Assembly: GCF_020882245.1 (NCBI RefSeq)
Contig: NC_083598.1
Location: 76,451,714-76,515,713 of the forward strand
DNA from: Rhopalosiphum padi
Lineage: Eukaryota > Arthropoda > Insecta > Hemiptera > Aphididae
DNA length: 64,000 nt
Direction: 5' to 3'
Below the pieces are notes generated by a model, which was given only the letters and a program-made list of their open reading frames with translations, searched no databases and had not been told where the DNA came from. This document shows, in pieces, positions 24,531-35,444 of this stretch (position 1 is its first letter; each line of letters begins with the position of its first letter). The position numbers and the translations under genes were made by a program.

Positions 24531-25490
24531 AAATATACTGAACAATACCTGCAGCATTATTATTTTTAATTATAATTACCTAGGTTTTTGTTATAATACA
24601 ATTCAATATTAAATAAAATAAAAAATACGCCTTTGATTAATTTTAAGACATTATCCTCCCAGTTAACTGATATTCTATATTTCACTTTATCAAAGAAATT
24701 TAGTTTAAAAGCAATCATGTTTTAGTTATATATTATAGCCAATATGTGTATGAAATGACATTTACAAAAGTATAATACGTATAAGATTTAAATATTTATA
24801 ATTTACCTATTGTATTAAATATACAATCATTATCATATTACTTACAATTTATAAGTGTATTATTAAAAATCAATACCAAATTATGAGCACATAAAAAAAA
24901 ACATTAATAAATATAATCAAAAAAATTATACTAAAATATCTCTAACACTAAGGTTCATAATCGCTTAAGTTAATAGACCTTCTAGGATGTAATATGACTT
25001 AAGTCTATTATAGCAGTCATAGGTCAAAATATTATGTTCATACGCTGATAAACTGATAAATGATAAGTAATGAACCAATTGAGATAATCAGTGTGTCAGT
25101 GTAATAATAACTCGCAATAAAAACTAATCACTATAGTTAATAGTTATAACTCAAATATATTACGGTAATATAAAATAATTAAAACAAAAATAATGTTTAA
25201 CATTGGTACTTATTAATCTTTTTAGGACTAATATAAACGTCTAGCATGTGAGTGCTAGATTCTCATATAAACGAGATTGCTGATATTCAAAGGTCGATTT
25301 CAGGTTGAGTATTGACTGTAACTATTTAGAATTAAATTCGAAAGTATTACTCAAGTTACACGACAACTAAATCGTCTATACTTTACACTATATATCAATA
25401 CATCTCGGATAATTAAAGACGATCTTTGAACGACAGAAGTTTGTGAACACATCGCATATATTATGCATTCATACATGCATACATACATTA
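24531..25490. other. AT-rich DNA
   Basis: AT-rich. Around 24960-25030 there are diverged repeats of a TTAAGTTAATAGACC / ACTTAAGTCTATTAT type, an inverted pair that may be a small fold. Nothing else was identified. Confidence 0.45.
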
Positions 25491-25558
25491 TACATACATA
25501 CATACATACATACATACATACATACATACATACATACATACATACATACATACATACA
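25491..25558. repeat. (TACA)n tetranucleotide microsatellite
   Basis: About 17 tandem TACA units. Open frames through it (Tyr-Val-Cys-Met repeats on the minus strand) are artefacts of the repeat. Confidence 0.95.
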
Positions 25559-25769
25559 ACACACATAATAATATTTATAAATAAATAATAACAAGTATCA
25601 TGCACAAAAATTTGAAGAAAAAATACGTAAGTCATTGTTTTCTCTTTTGGATACCTATCTAATCATTAGATCACGAAGCTGTTTTTTTTTTTTTTTTATT
25701 AAAGCGCCAACATAAAGCTATCACGTCTTAGACGTACTGTAATAATCATAATATAATGCACAGAAACGT

Positions 25770-26035
25770 TGCCATTTAAAACGCGATACGAACGACAAGC
25801 ATTAATAATATGACTACTATTATACGGTCGCGACAAGTGGTCGATTTGTCTCGTCTCCGCCGTCGCCGGACACGGTAATTATTATCCCGCGCCGGCACAC
25901 TGAACTGGTCTAGGTCGGCGGCGACTGGCACGCGCGCGCGTTCGTCAAACCGCCTCCATCGACGGCCCGTCGATTGTTCATTCAACACAACACTGCTCGC
26001 GCGCGCGTGTACGGTCTGATTTTATTGTTGTTACA
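25770..26035. promoter_or_regulatory. CpG-rich island
   Basis: CG-dense sequence (CTCCGCCGTCGCCGGACACG, GGCGGCGACTGGCACGCG, CTGCTCGCGCGCGCGTG). The 70-codon minus-strand frame (25988-25776) is Arg-rich and low in information. On the minus strand a TTCAGTGTGCC initiator-like word lies at about 25900. It may be a promoter or an enhancer. No exon is assigned. Confidence 0.4.
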
Positions 26036-26280
26036 TGTACATATACACAATCGGCAATCGCGAATAAATACTACTATTACTCGGGGTCATTCGCTATATA
26101 CAAACAGGCACTCATGATATATATATATATAGGTGTAAAATATATTAATATAATATGGGTAGTGGGTACACAGCACAGGATAATAATGATACCTAGATAT
26201 ATACAAATACAATATTAGTTTTTTCTTACTTATAAATACTTCATTTTTCCGTACTAGTTTTTATTATCTCCGAGTATAAT
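26036..26280. other. AT-rich spacer with short AT run
   Basis: Contains a short (AT)n run near 26115-26132 and the typical TACCTAG words. Nothing else was seen. Confidence 0.5.
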
Positions 26281-26600
26281 AATATAACGGAAACCGGATT
26301 CCGGTGCTGGCGGGATCAGATAGTATGCAATTTTTGTATACACGCTTGTTTGAAAGTTACAGACGACGGCATTTGAATTTTCAACGAACGTTGTTAAGAA
26401 AACATTTTACAATAATAAACTGTTATAGATACTTCGAAACTATATTAATGATTAATGACCGTCGGTGGTGTATTTTGTATCTCGAAGATCACAGACTCAA
26501 ATTGTAATATTCCATATTGTGATCTACATGCAGGAAATACACGAATGTACGCGAAACAAACGATCGATAACTTAGTGAAATATTGTGTTTTTTTATGAAT
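26281..26600. promoter_or_regulatory. Mixed-composition island
   Basis: GAAACCGGATTCCGGTGCTGG (26290-26310) contains the inverted pair CCGGATTCCGG. It is followed by about 200 bases of complex sequence (ACAGACGACGGCATTTG, GACCGTCGGTGGTG). A 67-codon plus frame crosses it without an ATG at the reported edge and without known motifs. It could be a noncoding exon or a conserved element. Confidence 0.3.
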
Positions 26601-27030
26601 ATCTCGATACCAACTTGTGCGCATTTTGTTAACTAAATATCGTTAAATGACGTAAAATTATGTATCCTTTTAGACTATAGTAAATATAGTGAAATATTAA
26701 AATAAAACAATATAAATCATGTTTTTGTTAGAAAAAACTAGGTGTCAGAAAACTATATTTAATAATATTATCTCATGTCAAGTACTATATTGACTTCAAT
26801 ATTTTTAAGACACTTATTACTTATTAGTCTATTTATATTGACAATCTACATTCATGAACGTGTTAACACACTTAACCAACAAGTTCAATATATTTTAATT
26901 CAAAAGTTTAAATATACCGTTCGATTGCGCAAAGGTTCTTTATCAAAACCAAACGATAGGTATAAGTTATCGGATTATAAATATATCACTTAAATCTTTA
27001 AATATAGACTCAGAAAATAAAATTACCTAC
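26601..27030. other. AT-rich spacer
   Basis: AT-rich. A 72-codon plus frame here is composed of AT-rich codons and matches nothing I know. Confidence 0.45.
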
Positions 27031-27357
27031 CGGTATATTTCAGTTAGCCATTTTTGTGCTCGGCTCGGACTGCTCGGAGCCTCGACCTAAGCGGCTGCAG
27101 CCTGCAGCTGGTTTTGCAGTTCACTGTCGATGGCAATATTTGTCTTCACATAAAATTAATACGTTCCTAGTCTTAACACTTTCCGTTCGTTATTAACCGC
27201 ACAAAAAAAAAAAAACAATAAAAAACGAATAAACGTACTTATGCCGCAACCGTCTGGTTTTCGTAAATGACATCCGCAGTTTTCACATGCATTATAAGTG
27301 ACACATATTCGACCCGACGTACAAAACAGAATACAAACCGACGAAAACGAACGAACT
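27031..27357 (-). other. Possible noncoding first exon, minus strand
   Basis: On the minus strand an initiator TCAGTTCG (start about 27357) is followed by about 320 bases of 5'-UTR-like sequence, including GCGGTTAATAACGAACGG and an A/T homopolymer. It then runs into ACAAAAATGGCTAACTGA and a donor-like CCG|GTAGGTAATT (GT at 27030-27029). The ATG has good context but stops after three codons, so the exon would be a leader with a minimal upstream frame. Together with the 276-903 candidate it would fit alternative promoters of one minus-strand gene. All of this is inference from signals. Confidence 0.25.
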
Positions 27358-27460
27358 GATTAACGATTACGATTTAATGATCTACTGAAAGGCGACAGCG
27401 ATTATCCAGCCGTGATTGACGAGACGGGGTTTTTCCAACAACAATGGCGATAACTAGATA
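27046..27460. promoter_or_regulatory. GC-richer island around the candidate start
   Basis: CTCGGCTCGGACTGCTCGG and GGCTGCAGCCTGCAGCTGG (with PvuII/PstI-type palindromes) at 27058-27112, then CGACCCGACG, AGGCGACAGCG and GACGAGACGGGG on to about 27430. It is markedly richer in CG than its flanks and overlaps the putative minus-strand leader exon. Confidence 0.4.
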
Positions 27461-28210
27461 TTTTTCAAAGAATTGTTTTTACAATTATTATTATAACGAT
27501 CTGCGATTGGTTACTTGATTATTAGGTATTGTGTTTACACGTGGTTTGGACCATAAACTATTTTATTTCCCGTAATTATTGTTTACCTATACTTACTGAA
27601 ACCATGGTTCAAAACATACGACCTCTTTGACCAGTAGAATTTCTTAGAAATAATTAATAATATTTTTACATAGTAAAATACTGTAGGGGTGAAATTTAAA
27701 TCAATTTTTACATGATAAAATAATTTAATATATTTAATCATTCTACGATAACATTATATATTATTATTATTTACTTTTGTCACTATTTTCGCTTCATACA
27801 CAACCAAGACATTCCTCCTACGATTACTACAAATGTATGCTATATTTACGTCTGAAGATATTATTACAATTTACAATAGTACCTACCTATATTATAATAT
27901 ATTTGGTTATTTGTAAATCAAACAAGCCAATTCAGTGGAACCATGAAAGGATATTAGTAACACAAAGTCGTTATGGTGTTTACAGGTAAGTCTCCTACAT
28001 TTTATGATTTCTATATAATTATCCTAATCATCGAAACATGACGACCGACATCCAATTTCATGGATATTATCGGCGTTTGATACACGCAGAGGCCGTGCGC
28101 TTTATCGAATGCATAAAATCTCACGTCAATGCCCATTACCACATATATTATTAATGTACGTGAAAAAGGGTTGAAACACAGCGGCTTGTATATACATTTA
28201 TAATTGAGAT
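27461..28210. other. Mixed AT-rich DNA with one donor-like site
   Basis: Mostly AT-rich. TTTACAG|GTAAGTCTCC (27982-27995) is a perfect plus-strand donor sequence, but the 70 codons before it do not look like protein and no acceptor or promoter was found. A mixed pocket at 28030-28130 (CATGACGACCGACATCC, CGCAGAGGCCGTGCGC) is unexplained. Confidence 0.4.
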
Positions 28211-28850
28211 TCATTCGAATCTTTCGAACGCGATTTTTACGACTGGGTTTCCTGCGCGGAAAATCGGTAACTGGAAACGTCGAAAGAAATATCGTTCGGT
28301 CTTGGCTTTATCGCCATCTTATGCTCGTTCCTAATTTATTGTATCGGACCGAGCTTCGTCGAGTTTAGTGTTGTAGCGGTACCTTATACGCCATTCACCG
28401 CGCACTGTAGCTGTCCGCCAACTACGCGAAAAACCCTCTCGCAAAACAATACTTTTCCCGCGCCACCGCCGCATCCCGCTGACAGGATAAAAATGCTCGG
28501 GGTTTTTATTATCATCGTTATTGTCATTATTATTACTACGCCATTGTCACGAGATGTTTTGCGACGTTTTTGTGTTTATGCTGTACAGTGTACATGTTAT
28601 TGTACCAATAAATATCGTAATATTCGTAAACCACACGTATTACGTGTTTACAGAGAAAATCATTAACTATTTTCACCCCGGTGCAGTGTGCACACAGACA
28701 ATAGATTTTGAAAATGGAATCGTTCGGAGGGAGTCGGCAAATAACAAACGTTTCCGCATCATATATTATTTATGTCACTGTGCCACTTCTGCTTCAGCTT
28801 CTGTATTTGGTCGAGTTTCATGCGTGAATGGTGGATACATAAATTATACA
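28211..28850. promoter_or_regulatory. GC-richer island, promoter-like
   Basis: Complex CG-containing sequence (GGTTTCCTGCGCGGAAAATC, TATCGGACCGAGCTTCGTCG, TACGCCATTCACCGCGCACTG, CGCGCCACCGCCGCATCCCG). It resembles a promoter or enhancer block. Its frames run through the AT microsatellite that follows and are not convincing. Confidence 0.4.
28493..28666 (+). other. Small open frame, 57 codons, doubtful
   Basis: An ATG at 28493 (AAAATGC) opens a frame ending in TAA at 28664-28666. The first 17 residues after Met-Leu-Gly are hydrophobic (Val, Phe, Ile) like a signal anchor, followed by a Cys-containing, basic C-terminal part. The hydrophobic part comes from an imperfect TTATTATCATCG-type tract, so it may be composition only. 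No splice sites, TATA box or similarity support it. It is listed because it would be missed as a small secreted peptide. Confidence 0.1.
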
Positions 28851-28861
28851 TACAAATATAT

Positions 28862-28864
<3 letters not shown>

Positions 28865-28905
<41 letters not shown>
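28865..28905. repeat. (AT)n microsatellite
   Basis: About 20 AT units. Ile-Tyr repeats in a longer plus frame (28521-29048) are due to this run. Confidence 0.95.
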
Positions 28906-28911
<6 letters not shown>

Positions 28912-29787
28912 GGAGTATAGGCTTTAAAGTCTTGACGATGCGATTTTTGACATACCGTAGTATAAAGTCATTTATATTTGTTTTGAGAGTTAGACGTGTT
29001 TTAATCTTATCAATCGGTATATTCAGAAAGATTGATAGAAATATATAAATATTTCTTAATTATTTGACAGTCTGAATTATTAATACTTTTCATATTGTGC
29101 TATTGTGCATTTTTTGTATTTTTTATAGTAGAACGAGAATAAATATAAATTGCAGATTTACCGTGTAATTTAATTTTTTTCTCAACCGAACGTATAGTTC
29201 AGTGGATACAACTGATACAAATATTTTCGGTTAGCAGAACTAATTGTTACTGAAAACAAGATCATATTATAAATCATTGGTATTTCTAAATATTGACATA
29301 ATAAGTACCAATTCGTCCTTGAATACTAAAAACGAATTTCACGGTTTTCGTTTGTGTCCTTTTTATTTAAAAAATGCACAAACTCACTTTAAACGAAAAC
29401 CGAAACTGAACAAAGTATTTGTTGTATTATTACATGAGTTGACTTGTTAAATTAAACATTTATAATTACGACTTCGGATTTATGTTGTCTTAATCATCTA
29501 AAATCTTAAGTTATACAAATAATTGTAGATACCTAACTGACTTTTTGCATACATTTATTATAGAAAACCTTATACTTAATAATAAAATACTTCATAGACG
29601 ATAAAAAATTATTTCAATAATGGTGAAACAGAAACTATTTTTTAAATTAATTTAATTAATTGATAGCTTGTATTATGCAATTCGTAACTGGTATCTACTA
29701 TATTAAATGTTATACTATAAGTATAATGATTTTTTTAACAGAGAATACTTATTTCCTCAAAAAGTTTGTACTTTTATAAATTTAAAT
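28906..29787. other. AT-rich DNA, nothing identified
   Basis: AT-rich with a slightly mixed stretch at 29180-29420. No supported feature. Confidence 0.5.
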
Positions 29788-30447
29788 TTTCACAAGGTCC
29801 CTAGGTCTATATCTAGTTCGCCGACTAACATGGGCTGCCCACATACGTAACAAACGACTAGTACTCAACAATCGTCTAAGACAGCTCCGCTTCCTCCTTT
29901 CATTCAAACATATCACACTGCATAATAAAATTCTCATCTATAAGGTACTCCTTAAACCTATCTGGTCCTATGGAATTCAACTTTGAGGATCAGCCAAAGA
30001 ATCCAGCACAAACAGAATCCAAACATTCCAATCCAAATGCCTCCGACAGATAACCAAAGCTCCTTTTTACGTATCGAATGATACTCTCCACAGAGACCTC
30101 CTTATTCCGACAGTCAAAAACGTCGTTAAAATCTTATATGAACGCTTCCACCTTAAACTTGCAAATCATCGTAGCCCCCTCATCCAAAACCTCTCCTCTC
30201 GAACACTCCCGGGCGACCCTGGCCGACGTTTAAAGCGCTGCAGCTGGTGCCGTGACCTGCTAGTCGACTAGTCAACTGACCACTACCATCCATGCCATGA
30301 AGTGCTATAATTACTGGATAGCTCCTTCAACAAGCCAATCATGACCTATTATATATATTCTCCATCTATTGTGCTTATTGTAAATATATTTTATACAGAT
30401 TGTACAAATAAAAACAAATATGACAAAAAAAAAAAAAAATTTCACAA
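29788..30447 (+). mobile_element. 5'-truncated jockey-type non-LTR retrotransposon
   Basis: The insert begins abruptly inside coding sequence at about 29796 and ends in an A-tail (30424-30439). It is flanked by the same 8 bases, TTTCACAA, at 29788-29795 and 30440-30447, which is the expected target-site duplication of target-primed reverse transcription. After the stop codon a 150-base 3' UTR ends TACAAATAAAAACAAATATG and the tail. It is GC-richer than its surroundings. The truncated 5' end, poly-A tail and duplication together make this the clearest retrotransposon in the window. It is dead on arrival because nearly all of ORF2 is missing. Confidence 0.92.
29796..30271 (+). pseudogene. C-terminal remnant of jockey ORF2 (reverse transcriptase)
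   Basis: The frame runs for about 160 codons to TAG at 30269-30271. It contains stretches typical of the C-terminal end of jockey-clade ORF2: LGLYLVRRLTWAAHI near the start, then YKVLLKPIWSYGIQL and RIQTFQSKCLRQITKAPFY in the middle, and LPGDPGRRLKRCSWCRDL at the end. These lie after the polymerase palm, so the catalytic residues and the endonuclease are absent. One in-frame TGA (29984-29986) stands where the family has Trp (G-I-Q-L-W-G), a single G-to-A change. No frameshift was seen, so the copy is moderately young. Confidence 0.9.
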
Positions 30448-32714
30448 TATACTATTATTAAAAAAAATCTAAGATAGGTTCAAGTCTACAATATTACCAT
30501 ATTTTATATTGATCTTATTTGTTCACATACTCGTATATCATGTTTGTTGGTGAAACTGCTATACATTTTAATATTTTTTACAAAGATATTTTAAAATATA
30601 TTTAAATTGAATACAGAAGGACGTATTACGAATAATATAAATACATTATATAATAATTTAATTTATTAATGTACAATTGTGTAAACACAATTAATTTAAT
30701 CATTTTTATATGCCCATTTAAAAATAATTAAATTAATTGAAAGTATATTGAATCTTTTTATTACACGTTTATAAGACAGCGTTTTAATAAATAAATTAAA
30801 TTTATTACATTAATTTTATTAATTACAGTAGGATCTCGATGATTAAGAGATAGGTAGGGTTCAATTACTTCTGGTTATCAAAAATGCGATGTAGTTATTA
30901 TTGAGTTATTGCTACGATTCTATTGCACTTTAAGGATTACTTTGCTATTAAAATTTAACATTTATTACTATTGAAAAACAATTATGATTATTACTTTAAT
31001 TTTTTATAGTAGTTATATAATTTTAGTATAGGTATACTTTTATACTATTATAATTATAAAACGTTAACATGAAATTTAAACCAATTTCAATATTTAATGA
31101 ATTACGTGATTCGGTTTTTTTTTATGCCTTTTGTATCACCTTATACTTGTTAAAATATCATTATAATTTTCAGTTGATTTAATCAAAATTATGATAAAAT
31201 ATATACACGCAATCTATTGTACATATTCATCGTATTTATAAAAGAATATTGTACTCGTATCAGAATTTAATTATGCAATTCGTTATTATAAAATTATGTT
31301 GGAGAAATCATGTTCCATTTCAGTTGAAATATTTTAATGATGCATTATACCTAATAAATAGGAAAGCTGTAACTTAAAACACTTTTAATTTGCAATCTTG
31401 TTAGTAATAAATAATAATAAGGCGTATATTGTCAATGGAATAAATAAAATGATCAGAAATTCATATTATAATATTATAAATTGCGGGGACATCATAGAAA
31501 TCGTATCACATCATAAAATTTTCATTATATATGAATATAATGTTATGTATATATTCTAAAATAAAAATTGCATTGTATAACACATTAAAACTCATATAAT
31601 ATAAAAATATATTCAATAACTTTCAAACAATATAAGGGTAAGTAGAAATATCAAACATTATATACACGAAACACGAGTACGCCGGCCTTGATGCACGTAA
31701 CACGTAATAAGGAATTATATGTGTTTAATACTTAACAATGAAACCTGTAAGAATAAAACACTAATTAGGTCAATTATTGCAAGTATTTATATCTCAACAA
31801 GTCACATAGTATTATTAACAATATTAATGATAGTGACAAGCTTTGAATTATAATCTTGTACCTATTTCTTCATGACGTGCTTTATTTATACATAACGATA
31901 TCATTATTATTTATGATACCTTAACATTTTTGATACTGGGTAAAACAATAAAATATGTATACTTTATAATATGATATGATATGTGTTTATTTTTTATTTT
32001 TTATCTATTATCGTGTTGTTTTTGGTAGCAAACTAGATCAAATTGAAACCTAATAGGGTAAAAATAAAAAAATTATCAGTTTAAAATAAGCTGTGCAGCC
32101 CTCTCCCCTCCGGATAATAAAATAGACTTGAATTTTTTACCAAATATTTAAATTTAATAAAGATATAATATATATTCAAAATAATTTGTCTTTTTTTTAA
32201 ATGTATATAAATTATAATGTTGTTCACGTAAAGCTTAAAAATTTAGTTCAATGGATCTCATAAGATAAAAATTAATATTATCATAATTAAAAAAATTCGA
32301 AAATACGAGTACAATGAGTACATAGTATTTAAGCTAAAAATAACAATGACAGTTACATATTATATTGTAATAATTCAATAAATATTATTTGTAGCTCACT
32401 TCAAATATTTTGTTAACAAGTAGGTACCCATATAATTATTGATTATACATAATTCAATTTTTAAAATATTTAGATTAATTTTAAACCGTTTATTCACATT
32501 GTTCTATGGTATGTCGGTATTAATAATAATAATATAATGTTATAAGTTAACAGATACTACTATTAAACGAAATAATATAATAATTATTATGTAATATATT
32601 ATACGATTTATTTTAAGCTAGAATTAATTCAACGTACCGAATAATTATGGACAAATAAATAACTTATAGCTACATAAATATAATATAAAATATCCTTAAA
32701 AAATAAGTTGATCA
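30448..32714. other. AT-rich DNA, nothing identified
   Basis: AT-rich. Small pockets at 31675-31705 (CGAGTACGCCGGCC) and 32090-32115 (GCAGCCCTCTCCCCTCCGG) are unexplained. No repeats with clear ends. Confidence 0.5.
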
Positions 32715-32975
32715 ACTGTCTCAGAATCGTTGTTCGTACCTATACAACGATTCATTGTTGAATTTAAATTTAACGCATCCATTCAGTAACCTCATTGGGT
32801 CTAATTGATCATTGACGATAGGTATACTCAAAGATTACTATACAACAGAGCGACTTTCCTAGTTATTTTCTAGCTTTTGTTATATATTTTCTATTCTTTG
32901 TAATTTATTTCATCTGCAAGTCTGTATATTAAAAATTGCAAATGTAATTTTTTTTCATAGGATAATAAATAATGA
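32715..32975 (+). repeat. Dispersed repeat, same family as 24.3 kb
   Basis: It opens with CTCAGAATCGTTGTTCG (about 32720) and shares ordered landmarks with the 24.3-kb copy (AAATTTAACGCATCCATT at 32766-32783, GAGCGACTTTCCTAGTTATT at 32848-32867, AAATGTAATTTTTTTTCAT at 32940-32958). The opening CAGAATCGTT equals the outer right end of the 13.5-kb TIR element, which suggests that the two families are parts of one larger element. Confidence 0.6.
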
Positions 32976-33057
32976 AATTAAAAAATACCAAATACAATAT
33001 ATTTGTATATTTAATATACCAAAATAATCATAATAATAATAATGATATTTATGGACA

Positions 33058-33323
33058 ACTAGCTGTCCCCGTGCACTTCGTCGCCCGTACAAAATGCACC
33101 CGCGTTAAGTTTGGTTGTCCCGCCTATATAGAGTTGCATTTTTTCAATCGATTAACCGATCATGTATCATTTGTTAAAAGTAATATATTGAAGTAATTAA
33201 CCGGGATAAAAACTATCCTATCTAGTATCTTATGACGGAGATAGAATTACACACATTGATCATAATTTCATCAAAATCGGTTGAGAAGTTTCGGAATGAA
33301 TCGAGAACATGTATATGTATATG
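33058..33323 (-). mobile_element. Inverted copy of the insect-wide repeat (left part)
   Basis: ACTAGCTGTCCCCGTGCACT plus TCGTCGCCCG (33058-33087) is the inverse of the 3' end word of the 18.8-kb repeat. Next come CCGGGATAAAAACTATCCTA (33201-33220) and TTTCATCAAAATCGGTTGAG (about 33268-33287), an order of words I know from many insect repeats. The copy is interrupted at about 33324 by another element. Its class is uncertain, as for the 18.8-kb copy. An open frame running into its start (32972-33196) is chance. Confidence 0.6.
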
Positions 33324-33746
33324 TATGGGCGTAAAATTGCCTTGTTAGAAGAGGGGCTTAAATTATAAACATTGAACAATTTTATTGTAACATTCATTAT
33401 ATAAGATATTAAGATATAGGTATTTAAAAACTTCAAAATTATTTACTTAACAACGTATAAATGTATAATACATTAATACATAACTTTTTATCGTTGTCGT
33501 TATAAAATATTAACGTATAGTTCAATCATTTTAATTTTATTATAAATTTACAAAACAAAATTCATACATGAAGCTTAAATGTTAGCAAACATAACACATT
33601 TACACATATACCTATCGGATATTCTGATAAGGAATTACGTTTTACATTTTATAATTTTCTCTAATAAATGACCTTAATTTTGTTGAAAAACTTTAAAATA
33701 TGTAGCGGGCCTAAGCTCCCCTAAGTCCCCCAAATTTACGCCTATG
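33324..33746. mobile_element. MITE with imperfect TIRs, nested insertion
   Basis: TATGGGCGTAAAATTG (33324-33339) is mirrored, with three mismatches, by CAAATTTACGCCTATG (33731-33746). Inside, GAGGGGCTTA (33351-33360) is mirrored by TAAGCTCCCC (33712-33721). The 420-base body is AT-rich and non-coding. It splits a TATGTATATG-rich segment belonging to the repeat on its left. I recall the GGCGTAAATTTG...GGGG end as common in aphids. Confidence 0.6.
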
Positions 33747-34089
33747 TATATACGTACTTGTATATTTATAGGTATGCAATTTATACAATTAACACTTTAA
33801 TAATACACGTTTATTTTAGTAGATAACTCAGAGGTTTTTTAATTTAGACAAATGCTATTGCGATAGAAACCTCCTACGTGATATACTCTCTTGTTTAAAA
33901 AAAAAAAATCAAGAAGATTCATAATATAATTAATATATTATTAGTTGGATTACTATTTATAGTTTCGGAGTTCATCCCGAGTAAACATTGTGACCCATGA
34001 TTTCTATATATAAGAATATATTATGGAGATAGAAGATAGTATATAGATAGATTGTCGAGTTTTATTTCTCGGAACAATTCATACCTACA
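33747..34089. other. AT-rich DNA inside the repeat nest
   Basis: Sequence between two recognisable repeat pieces. It may belong to the interrupted element. A poly-A run lies at about 33898-33909. Confidence 0.4.
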
Positions 34090-34384
34090 CGCTGCTGACG
34101 ACAAAACATACACAAAAGAAAAAAGGTCAGGTTACAGGTAGCTGGAAACCTACTATCGCGGTCGGTCACGGGAATATCCGAAATACACCATGCAAATAAG
34201 CATGTAAATTTAAATTTAATATTAAAAAATTAATTCCAAACATTTTCATATTTTCTCACCGTTTAAACCTGCTCTGGACTTCCACAAATAATTTAAGACC
34301 AAAATCAGCTAAATCGGTCCAGCCGTTCTCGAGTTTTAGCGAGACTAACAAACAGCATTCGATTTTTATATATACATATAGATA
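34090..34384 (+). repeat. 3'-end-like piece of an insect repeat
   Basis: TAAATCGGTCCAGCCGTTCT (34311-34330), GAGTTTTAGCGAGACTAACA (34332-34351) and a TATATATACATATAGAT end (to about 34382) form an order that I recognise as the end of a widespread insect transposable element. It could be the far end of the 33.06-kb element or a separate insertion. The class is not assigned. Confidence 0.5.
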
Positions 34385-34870
34385 ATCATAAATTATAATT
34401 TACACATAATCATGTTTTACAAGGTTTAATATTTTGTTATATCACTTATATCTAATACTATTCATTAAAACTCATTTTACAACAACCTTGGTTATTATAT
34501 ATAATATATTAAAAATTTTATTTTATTTTTTTATTTGAAGTTATAGAGTTAATTTATTTAAACACAAATTAAATTGTTAACATATTGTCATATTGAGATT
34601 TCTAAATATAAAATAGTTGTTGTTGATTATAAAATTAAATACATAATATAACAATTTATATTATTGATCTAAATATACATTATACATTTTAATACAAAAT
34701 TATATTAATTATAACAAATTGTTTACTATATAAAATAATATATTTTATTTTCAGCCACAATATACCTATGCAATTTTATAATTTTATTAAACTTATACAG
34801 TATATCATAGTAAGCATGATGTGGACCATATTAATGTTATATAGACAATTGCAAATGCCATACAGAACGA
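34385..34870. other. AT-rich DNA, nothing identified
   Basis: AT-rich, no islands. Confidence 0.55.
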
Positions 34871-35389
34871 TGTATTGACCCCAACAATAATTACCAACGC
34901 GTCACGGAAAAAAAGAATGATGTGAGCGGTACTATATTATATATGTATACCTGCTTAAACGAGTACTTTGGATGCGACTCTCGTGCGTGAACGTTGGCAA
35001 GAATTCTTTCTCCGTGTAATATAATGCGGTGCAAATAACATCGGCGCCGGAAGTGGTGTTGCGGGTAGAAAGGGTGGTTGGGTGAAAGAAGATAGATAAC
35101 ATGACTCCCGGAACACAACGGGCTTCTTGAATATTTCGAATGCAATCCGGTAGTATATCATTTCTAGGAGGGGACGGGTGTAGCATATAGATGATAAAAA
35201 AAAAGTAAAATAAAAAATTGGTAGAGGCGCCCCGGTTTTTCTCCGCTGCATTGTCGGAGATGGGCGAATAAATCTCCAGGATCAAAAACGCGCTTGCGCT
35301 GCCCGGCGACGACCCGAACGTGATAAAGTGCCCCGAAGGCTTTTATTTTATCTTAAATTTCTCGAGACGTAGTTTCCCTTACGCGTATA

Positions 35390-35394
<5 letters not shown>
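34871..35394. promoter_or_regulatory. GC-richer island A of a double island
   Basis: Complex sequence with GCGACTCTCGTGCGTGAACG, TCGGCGCCGGAAGTGG, GAGGCGCCCCGGTTTTTCTCCGC, GAATAAATCTCC and GCCCGGCGACGACCCGAACG. Three overlapping minus-strand frames of 84-117 codons cross it, which is what stop-poor composition gives. None resembles a protein. Conserved regulatory DNA is likely. Confidence 0.4.

Positions 35395-35439
<45 letters not shown>
35395..35439. repeat. (AT)n microsatellite
   Basis: About 22 AT units between two GC-richer blocks. Confidence 0.95.

Positions 35440-35444
<5 letters not shown>

Noticed and set aside
25351..25635. 94-codon minus frame with Met-Tyr-Val-Cys repeats
   Set aside because: Produced by the TACA tetranucleotide microsatellite.
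27777..27989. 70-codon plus frame ending near a perfect CAG|GTAAGT donor
   Set aside because: The donor is good, but the frame is AT-codon noise, no start signals precede it and no downstream acceptor exon was found. A lone donor of this quality is expected by chance in 64 kb.
28521..29048. 175-codon plus frame
   Set aside because: It crosses a 41-base AT run that gives Ile-Tyr repeats and has no family resemblance. The island, not a gene, explains its first half.
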